Positions 56,924-64,000 of a stretch of 64,000 nucleotides of DNA are shown piece after piece. Each line of letters begins with the position of its first letter. The stretch's first letter is position 1. The DNA comes from Haemaphysalis longicornis (lineage: Eukaryota; Arthropoda; Arachnida; Ixodida; Ixodidae): positions 150,963,623 through 151,027,622 of the forward strand of contig CM023451.1 in assembly GCA_013339765.2 (NCBI GenBank), in the 5' to 3' direction. A model generated the notes under the pieces. It searched no databases and was not told where the DNA came from. It saw nothing but the letters and a program-made list of their open reading frames with translations. Position numbers and translations under genes: made by a program.

Positions 56924-57732
56924 TGGGGCACCGGCTGGTAGATGCGGTAACCAAGTGCTGCGACACTGACGGGTTCCCGTCACAGCCCTGATGCGCACCT
57001 GGTAGCGTGACCGGTGATGGTGACCGTTGGTCCTGAGTTAAGGCAAACATTGGGGCCGAGTAGGGCGAAGAAAGAAACTTTATGCACAGAAATTTACATG
57101 GCGTTTGACTGAGTTAACAGGGTTTTGCGCTCCAGCGCGCGCGAGAATAAATAACCAGGTTGGGTCCGCCCCCTTTCACCCTTTCTCCCGCTGTTTTCGT
57201 GGCATTTAAATTGACGTCCACACACTCACAGAGAGAAGGCCTTTTTTCTCTCGCACAAGTCAGTGTCAGGTTGGCTTCGGTGGTGCAATCTTCCTAAGGT
57301 CGAAGCCCTTAGGACCACCCGAGGTTGAAGCGACAGGAGGACGCCTGGGCCCCGTCGGTAATCCGGCGTCGGGCGCTCGTTAAACCGCGGCATTTCTGAA
57401 ACGCCACAAAGGGTTCCCCCGATGCGAGAAGACAGCCGAAGAAGACAGGACCAATTAGATTAACGCCGAAAGAGCAATGCTGCGAGACGCCTTTGTCACT
57501 CCCTCCGTGTAACCTTCTCGCTCATTGTGGCTTGCTTCGCCGGCGGGCGCTGAAAGCGGCTTGTGTCCAGCACCACCGTCAGTCGCCCTCGCGTCATTGT
57601 GTACAAAGCTGGGTCGCTCCCCGTCGATGAGGGAAGAGGGGGGGGAGGAGGAACCGGCGAAAAGCGGACGACGGAAGGACCGGGTTATTTAACCCGATAA
57701 GGTCTTCGCAACACCGTACGCCGATCGTAACA
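56924..57732 (-). mobile_element. Probable solo LTR (Gypsy type)
   Basis: Read on the - strand it starts TGTTACGATCGGCG at 57732, the same opening as the LTRs at 51331 and 54303. It contains GGTTAAATAACCCGG near 57690, GC-rich DNA, a CATAAAG-type polyadenylation signal near 57080, and ends near ...GGTGCCCCA at about 56924. No internal coding region is attached on either side. The left boundary is uncertain by tens of bases, and I found no convincing duplication. Confidence 0.55.
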
Positions 57733-58215
57733 GCCCACACTCAGCAGCAGAAAGTCCCTATGGGGGCCTCTGCTGTTTTGTTCACGTGGCGACTGAACCG
57801 TAAGCTGGTGGAATCGTTTCATGTGAAGGGCAAAACGGTACAGTGTAAAACATCACCAAACGCGTCAGAGGAGAAACGCACTTGCAACGGGGACCTCACC
57901 AAGGGAAGGGCTGAAAGCTGGTGTGATAGCAAAATAAAATATGCAGTCAGCCAATAAGAAGCGCATTTACTCGCACAGAGAGACGAGTAGCGCGGGAATA
58001 TGAGGTACAGCTGGAAAGACAAGAATGGAAACATAGAGAAATAGGCTGCGGGAAGCGAATATAGTTGATACAAAAAAGGGTTGCATTTCTTCTCTTGCGA
58101 GCACCCTCCCTGCTTTCTCTCCCAGTTTCGCGCAAATAGGTGAAAAAAGGTGAACGCCACGGTGGTGCCATTGAGAAAGAACATGCAGAACAGGGCGCAA
58201 CACTGAATGAGGTTC
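57733..58215. other. No gene recognised
   Basis: Spacer between the solo LTR and a small membrane ORF. Overlapping frames on the - strand lack recognisable features. Confidence 0.4.
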
Positions 58216-58233
58216 TCCTAGCTGCAAAAAAAA

Positions 58234-58455
58234 ATGAAATGTAATAAAGAAAGACTGCGTAAATACCCAGAAGTGAGAATCGGCTTCGGAGAGTCGGACA
58301 GACAACAAAATAAAATGTTTTGGAGGCTGTACGGGTGGATGTGTTTTTATTTCGAGAAACCTATCGCCATCGTAATCATCATTGTCGTCGTGGTCGTAGT
58401 CGGTACGTCCCTCCTCCGCTCAGCTTACATTTTTTGCTCTTCTTTCTCCATCTGA
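58234..58455 (+). CDS. Possible exon: basic N-terminus and one membrane helix
   Basis: ATG 58234 opens 73 codons: MKCNKERLRKYPEVRIGFGE, then MFWRLYGWMCFYFEKP and a very hydrophobic helix IAIVIIIVVVVVVG. A GTACGT donor-like site at 58403, just after the helix, suggests an exon end at 58402, with the following residues being intron read-through. This layout, basic cytosolic head plus membrane helix plus splice donor, is the same as at 18430-18569. No downstream exon was found. Valine repeats come from GTCGTC/GTGGTC codons, so chance is possible. Confidence 0.35.
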   Translation: MKCNKERLRKYPEVRIGFGESDRQQNKMFWRLYGWMCFYFEKPIAIVIIIVVVVVVGTSLLRSAYIFCSSFSI

Positions 58456-58833
58456 CTGGAGTGAAGAAAGGAGCGTAGCTCCATTACGGGTCCGATGACG
58501 CCTCCCCTTCCCTTGCCAGGGTTCTGCCCCTCGAGGCGTGTTTGTCTTGTTAGGTAAAGAAACCACTGGGCGCGTTGGAATCAGGGGAGAATCAAAAAGG
58601 CGCGCTGTGAAGCAGAGGTGTTAAGAGAACGAAGAAAGAAGGAATGTTGGCCGCTGTGCGCACTGAGAGGAGGGAGAAGGAGAAAAATGCTTCTTGATGA
58701 GGAGCCTGATGAGAGCGCCAGAGTTTTCGCTGCGCTGGCGACTTTGAGCTCGGCCGAGGTGTACACACCTTGCTTCTCGTGTCGTCAGTTGCGTTCTCCC
58801 CCATTTCCTCTCCGAGTTCGCGGTTTGCTTTTC
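58456..58833. other. No gene recognised
   Basis: GA-rich DNA with frames on both strands. May be the start of the unit bounded by the palindrome. Confidence 0.35.
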
Positions 58834-58946
58834 GTGAACAAATGTAGCGCAGCAAAAACACAAGAGACGGAAAGAATACACACGGACGAGCGCTCGTCCG
58901 TGTGTATTCTTTCCGTCCCTTTTGTTCTTTCCGTACATTTGTTCAC
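58834..58946. repeat. 113-bp inverted repeat with a 52-bp perfect palindrome
   Basis: The core 58866-58917 is a perfect palindrome with 26-bp arms and no spacer (centre GAGC|GCTC at 58891/58892; arm starts GACGGAAAGAATACACACGG). Outer arms GTGAACAAATGTA (58834-58846) and TACATTTGTTCAC (58934-58946) are also perfect complements, with a diverged part in between. This is typical of two head-to-head copies of one repeat end. Confidence 0.95.
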
Positions 58947-60695
58947 TATCAATTACCAACTAGCTCAGTCTACAGCTTTGCTTTTAGTGTCCCCTGATTC
59001 CTACGTGTTCGTTTTGCCCGGAAATGCTTTCGGCTTCAGCCATTCACTGCATATATTGCGTTCTCTTCTAATTGCATTGGATTGGAAAACGTTTTTTAAT
59101 GCATTGAGTGCTACCGTAGAGGGTGGGTGGACATCCTAGTCCGGTAGTCCACGCTGTGCTGCGGTGACCTCGGTCGCGCGTCACCAGAAACTCCTGATCC
59201 GCGAGCTGGCCACAGCGCGGCATGCTCTCCCTATGCTTAAGAGTCGTGTGGGTATTTATTAGGCTCACCAGATTCCTTGAGGGCCCGGAAGGATCAGTGA
59301 GCACTGTCGTGTTCTGATGATTTTGTGGTATATTATTGTGGTATGGAGTATTTTCACCCGCATGTTTTGTTCGCATGTTGAGGTGCGTGACCTTGTAGAT
59401 TTTTATGAACAGCACGGAAGCAAACCAATATGTGTGGGCATTTATTTTTTGCATCCTACTGATTGGATTTCTCAGCACAAACTATGTTTGGGTTATAACT
59501 CTTGCTTTTTAAATTCTCAATTGGCTGCAAACCTGCCATAGCGTTGCTGGAGGGGATGTTGTTCCCAAGCTTGTTTTTTGCTTTTCTGGGGAGAACATGT
59601 AAAACAATTATAATTGTCATTGCCTTTGAATAGGCCACATCGAAACCGGATAAGTTGTTGCACTCGCGAAGAGAGAAATGATCGAACATGTTGTAGTGCT
59701 GTAATGCATACCACCGCAATTCCGAATAACAAACGAGTGTTGTACTAGTAGAACGGGTGCAGCCAATGATACTAGGTTCCTTGCCCTCCCTTTTTATATA
59801 CGGTGTAAAACAGTGTGGTTTTATGTTATGCACTTTATTAGACATGTTGCAAGCTGCAGCTGCAAGAAATTTTGCGTGCTTTTTATGGACTACCCCTTAG
59901 ACGTCGCTTAGGTAAAGGCGACGACAGGATTGGCGTCACAACCGTCTACTGTGTTGCTAAAAAAAGGAAGACTAGTCTGTTACCGAAAGACCCAGGATGT
60001 GATTGGTATTTGCATCTACCTGAACTTTGCCCAAGGCAGCGGCTGCGGAAGGGTTGGGGCGTGTGTGGGAGTGTAAGAAGACGAAAGGCGTGCAATTTAA
60101 CATTTGAACTAATTCAATACTGAAGGACATTGTCTGGATATCAGATTATTCAGCCTTAGGAAATTGAACGACGCTGGTAACGGTCGCTGGAACATTGATG
60201 ACTAATAAAACAGCAACTCTCACGGCACAAATTTTATTTATTGCGGTCAAATGTAAATCCTTCATACTATGAGTGCGTAACAAACTAATACTATTATTAT
60301 AGTTGTGCTAAAAGCTTTTTCATCCGAATAATGCAAATAGCAAATCTCTTCAATCTCTATCTTCATCTGCGTGATATGCCCTTCTTGGGGGCTCATATCA
60401 CCAGATAACCCCCAAGGAGGTTGGTCGGGGGGAGTCGTTGGTGAGGTTCACCGCAAAAAGACTCCCGTAGTGGCTCCTACACTAACGGCATCGCATGACG
60501 TGTAATTTGGCATGGTGGTGAGGTGGGCGTGTTGGGGCGTATTCATTTTGAGAAAGTGCACTTAAACCTCCAAAATAGAGGCACCGCCATTTCCTGTGTA
60601 ACGTTTGCGCAGCGAAAAAAGTCTTGCAAGCCTTTGTTATTGTTGTTGTGTTTTATTTATCTAATAGCCTCAAGGCTTAGTAGACATTAAGCCAG
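58947..60695. other. No clear gene; possible LINE tail
   Basis: 59150-59320 on the - strand reads SGPSRNLVSLINTHTTL and CGQLADQEFLVTRDRGHR, which resembles the last part of LINE ORF2 proteins (compare PEDQTLVVTRAKTTR at 28.3 kb), but the evidence is thin. The rest has no recognised features. Confidence 0.3.
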
Positions 60696-60769
60696 TGTAA
60701 CGCGATCACCCGCCGGCTCGCCGGCAAGAAAAACAACAAAAATAAAACCCCCGCCGCTCCGGTTTCGTC

Positions 60770-60792
60770 GAAGCTTCCAGTACTTTCGAGGA
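60770..60792 (+). promoter_or_regulatory. Heat-shock-element-like site 1
   Basis: GAAgcTTCcaGTActTTCga: five-base periodic blocks GAA, TTC, GTA, TTC, GGA. Three match the nGAAn/nTTCn rule exactly and two differ by one base. Confidence 0.5.
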
Positions 60793-60826
60793 GGTGCGCG
60801 TGGCCTTGCCAGCTCTAAAGAGCGTC

Positions 60827-60839
60827 GAAGATTCTAGAA
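60827..60839 (+). promoter_or_regulatory. Heat-shock-element-like site 2
   Basis: GAAGATTCTAGAA is a perfect three-block heat-shock element (GAA, TTC, GAA in alternating orientation), 86 bp upstream of the TATA box. Confidence 0.7.
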
Positions 60840-60924
60840 GGGAGAAGAGTGAAGTTATTCGCTGACGGCGGCGGGCGCGTGGTGTGTTGTGCTCTCCCTC
60901 TCCGCGCCGGCGCGCCGGCGCGCC

Positions 60925-60932
60925 TATAAAAG
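60925..60932 (+). promoter_or_regulatory. TATA box
   Basis: TATAAAAG directly after a GC-rich palindrome. Transcription would be expected to begin near 60955-60960. Confidence 0.7.
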
Positions 60933-61172
60933 AGAAGCCGCACCTAAAAACCCACCAGCTACGTTTGGACGTCGTGATTGACAACTGCACCTGCCAGTTT
61001 GTACATCACACCATCGGCGACCCGCGCCCTGGAGGACTCCAACGGGCTCCCGGGGCCTCGGATGACCGTTGATCGTCTCGGACGGCCTGGCCTACAGCGA
61101 AGCCACGCTTCCCAGGTAGCCGACTCGCCTCCGACAGCGGGTGCATCGTCCGGCCCGGTCGGTGAATATGCA

Positions 61173-61399
61173 GGGACTCTGTCCTCTCATAAGCATCGAA
61201 ACTGTTTGTTTTCTTTTTAGTTAACTGCTCCGCTTAGTACGATCTATATCCAGGAAACTAGGTTGGCCTCCCGAACATAGTCCAGCAAAGAACATTAGGC
61301 AGGACCATGGAGCCACCGTTGGTAATGCGTGTCTTGCCGCAACTTTAGGCCTGCTGCCATTAGACATTTCCTTAGAATATCCTTAGTTCCAGCGCATGT
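61173..61399. other. No gene recognised
   Basis: ATAGTCCAGCAAAGAACATT and neighbouring sequence carry no open frame of note. Confidence 0.3.
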
Positions 61400-62640
61400 C
61401 ATAATAGGTAGTGAAGGTCTGCTGGAACCATTTCATCAGAAAACGTTGGACATTTCACGTGCCCTGGGTAGTCCCCTTTCCATCCACTCGTGCGGGCAGG
61501 AGTAAGAGCCACCCTAGCCGGATCCCTCGTAGTGCAACTTTCTCCATCCTGGTGAGGTGGAGGGGGAGGAGAACGAAACACAGAGGTATCAGAGCACGCG
61601 TTCGGCGTCGAAGGTCCTCCTTTGCAGCCATTCGTGTGGCCCATGGGCGACTTGGGAGCTGGACGGGGGACGATGGGGCCGGGCAGTTGAGTGACTGGAA
61701 GTCCGACCATTCATTCCTACAATACTGGTGTGGCAAGAACCCATGACACAATCACCTTTGATGGCATTTTTCTGTGGAGCTGCGTGATTCGTGTCTGCGC
61801 AAACTGCTTCAGAAAAGGAATCACCTGCGTATCGGTACGAAGATTGATGGTTGTCAAGGCTTGATTGGAGGCGGCTGCACACAGCAAGGCTTCGTGTATA
61901 GCCTGCAATTCCAGCAGCATTGGGGTGCATGTGGCAGAGGCGTAGGGAATGCGACCTTAGATGCTGGGATGAGTGGGGCTGGTCCACGCTGTGAGTCCCC
62001 GTGTCCCTGTGCGTGAAGCTTTTGTGTATAAGAGGCATTGATCGTCTGGTCCCGGCTTATTTGTGAAGGGAGAAAGCTGTACTTTACCCTCCTTGGTCCG
62101 TTTTTTCTGCAGATGGCTTATCTTTGTGAAGGTTATAATCGTATATTCCCAGGGTGGAAGGTAATCCTGATTTTCTGGAGGAGCCAAGGCGCCCGGATTG
62201 AAGGGGTCATACAGTGCATGGCCGTTCTGCACACATGAATACTTTGACAGTCGCACAGCTCGGCGTTCATTTATGAGCTCGTCTGCTTTTAATTTAATTA
62301 ATGATTTTTAGTTTAACATGTTGGGAAACGGTTAGACGCTGAAACTGGGCTTCATAAACCAACTGTGGTTGGAGGACAGCACGCACCAGCCTCCGAGCGA
62401 CGTCAGTTCTTGCACCACCCGCTTTTGGTGCAATGCGGCGGATTAAGTGAATGGTATTTGCCGTAGTTTACCTCACTGCTTTCAGCCATCCTGTAGCGGT
62501 ACCAGCCTGGGTAATATGCAGGCCGAGAATACGGAGCTCTGTTGCTTCAGTGAGCTGATGAGTGCCTATGTGTATAGATGAAAGGTGGACGGCGAGCTTC
62601 TTGCAGCCAGCTTTGTTAGCGACTGTAATGTGCTTGCAAG
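61400..62640 (-). pseudogene. I-type LINE C: thumb and RNase H remnant
   Basis: From about 62630 down, HLSSIHIGTHQLTEATE-like and LRILGLHITQAG (thumb/connection) are readable. RNase H follows across frames: LLYTKASRTGTRG near 62020, where the first catalytic Asp (YTDAS) is Lys; MLLELQAIHEALLCAAAS with the Glu (61920); and INLRTDTQVIPFLKQF with the next Asp. The - strand frame to about 61400 (PHQDGESCTTRDPARVALTP) continues the C-terminal part. Multiple frame changes make it a pseudogene. Confidence 0.72.
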
Positions 62641-64000
62641 ACTTTTCTTATATTTGCGAGACACACCACCGAGCACACCCATTTATGAAGAAGATGAAAT
62701 TTGGTGAGTGCATACCTTGTAGGGGTTTCTGATTATGATTTACATGGCGTTAAAACGTCGCTCCACAATGTACTCTCATTTGTTCCGTCACCCCGTAACA
62801 CAATGTAATGAGAAAAAAATATCCCGACCAAATGTAAAGGCCTGGGAGAAAGCACAAAAGTGAAACGAGGGTGCAATAAACTCTGGCTTCGAAAGCTTTC
62901 ACAACAACGCACCTCTGGGAATGGCCTAATCTAGTACCGCGATTCGAAGGCTATTGCGTCATTAAACAGCAATTGTACGATAGAAAATTTCAAGAAAGGT
63001 GAGTGCTAGTACACACTGACGCCGCAAAACTTTATCCCAGGAAAAAAATACACGCAATGAAGCCTGCACGACCTTACCAATTAGTTGCCTGCCACTGATG
63101 CGTGAAATCGCTGTCGAAACCAGTAAAGTTTGCTCAAACAGTATGGCGGCCTTGATACCGAGCGATCTGATCTGTTCAGCTCAGAACATTTCAGCCACAC
63201 CATCTTCCGGAGAACAACCACGCACCAGCGGAACAGTAGTGCGGGATGGAAGAAAAAAAAAGGATCTGAAGAGTTTTGTTCCAAATTGGTGGTTCTCGCT
63301 GGAATGCCCTCCGCACATCATTATTTATTTTCTCTTGACAAGCTTGTAGGGTATTTATTTCTTTTCTCAAACTTTTCCGCACATTCTTTCGTCACTTACC
63401 AAACGCACTTTTCCTCAAGGTTGATTTTAGATTTTTTTTTCTTTTAACAGCCACTTTGGGCGTTTTTTTTTTAAGTTTCTACCAGCATCTCATTCCTCCG
63501 GCGTGTGTTCAAAAATGAAACCAACTTGAAATGCCGCTTACGGCGACCATAAATTCCAATTTCATTTGATTTGATTTTCCACCCTTTTTCCGTATACGTA
63601 TTTTTCCAAGTAATTTCATGTTTTGTGCTTTGTTTGCATGCTGCCAACATTTATTTGCGATAACTGATATTCTTCATCAGCTTTCAGGCTTTCGGACGCG
63701 TGAAACAAACAAAAAGTTACACCATACGCCTTGAGAGGAGTTCGCATCGACCCTCTACATTTCCTTTCATTACTATCTTGAGCAAGGGTGATAAAGACAT
63801 CGTTTCGTTGCGTCTAAAGCCTGATGATGCTCTTCATAAAACCCCCGGAACTATGCATCGCTTTTTTTTCGCCTCGTTTGGTTGCCTTCAGGACGGACGT
63901 CCGGCAGCGCATATTTTGCTTGAACGTCCACGAATTCTGAAGTGTGTGGGGCGGAGTTGTCGTGCATTCTGTCCGTTACGACCTGCGGAGTTTCCTGTTT
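62641..64000. other. No gene recognised
   Basis: AT-rich DNA with short frames on both strands. Homopolymer T runs at 63433-63440 and 63463-63471. I see nothing further. Confidence 0.45.

Larger units (their letters stand above)
60696..61172 (+). mobile_element. Putative solo LTR or promoter segment with heat-shock motifs
   Basis: Begins TGTAACGCGATCACC at 60696 and contains, in order, two heat-shock-element-like sites, a GC palindrome (CGCCGGCGCGCCGGCG), TATAAAAG at 60925, and about 240 bp of leader-like sequence. TG at the start and a CA near 61172 would suit an LTR, but no second LTR, primer site or duplication is seen. Alternatively it is a captured heat-shock gene promoter. Confidence 0.4.

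Overview
This window is nuclear DNA of an arthropod, most probably a hard (ixodid) tick. The main clues are a SINE at 1.8 kb that I recognise as the tick tRNA-derived Ruka family, tick-type non-LTR and Gypsy elements, spliced GT-AG structure, abundant tetranucleotide microsatellites, and no operons or bacterial genes. Assignment to a genus is not possible from this sequence alone. All identifications come from reading translations and repeats by eye; no database was searched.

Most of the interpretable sequence is mobile DNA. (1) 5.56-12.04 kb is a nested locus: an old CR1/L2-like RT fragment on the + strand was split by a nearly full-length I/Jockey-type LINE on the - strand (6333-11947), with an exact 14-bp target-site duplication. 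The LINE keeps ORF1 with zinc knuckles, an APE endonuclease, RT and a well preserved RNase H, but carries several frameshifts and stops. (2) 13.5-15.35 kb holds a TA-flanked 175-bp MITE and a 948-bp TTAA-flanked inverted-repeat element. (3) 15.6-16.1, 28.3-31.3, 38.2-38.8, 56.4-56.8 and 61.4-62.6 kb are further decayed LINE fragments. (4) 19.74-20.18 and 43.54-44.43 kb are two copies of a hairpin-ended, Helitron-like family, the second carrying a Pif1-type helicase remnant. (5) 47.3-49.0 kb is a dead Ty3/Gypsy pol. (6) 50.6-51.2 kb is a pogo/Tigger-like MITE. (7) 51331-54944 is the freshest element: an LTR retrotransposon with two LTRs, an intact 562-residue Gag-like ORF and no pol, inserted inside a GTAT microsatellite. 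(8) 56.9-57.7 and 60.7-61.2 kb look like solo LTRs; the second carries heat-shock-element-like motifs and a TATA box.

Host-gene candidates are few and small. 16382-17066 is an intronless single-pass membrane-protein ORF broken by a 117-bp tandem duplication plus one extra base. 18430-19092 is a two-exon, 89-residue single-pass membrane protein with good splice sites. 58234-58402 is a possible exon encoding a basic N-terminus and one membrane helix. A CpG-rich NRF-1/YY1-like segment at 12.5-12.8 kb may be a promoter. I do not recognise the families of these proteins.

There is no pathway or gene cluster here. The window's interest lies in the gag-only LTR element, the helicase-bearing hairpin-ended family, the exactly dated nested insertion, a heat-shock-like LTR promoter, and several unusual palindromes.
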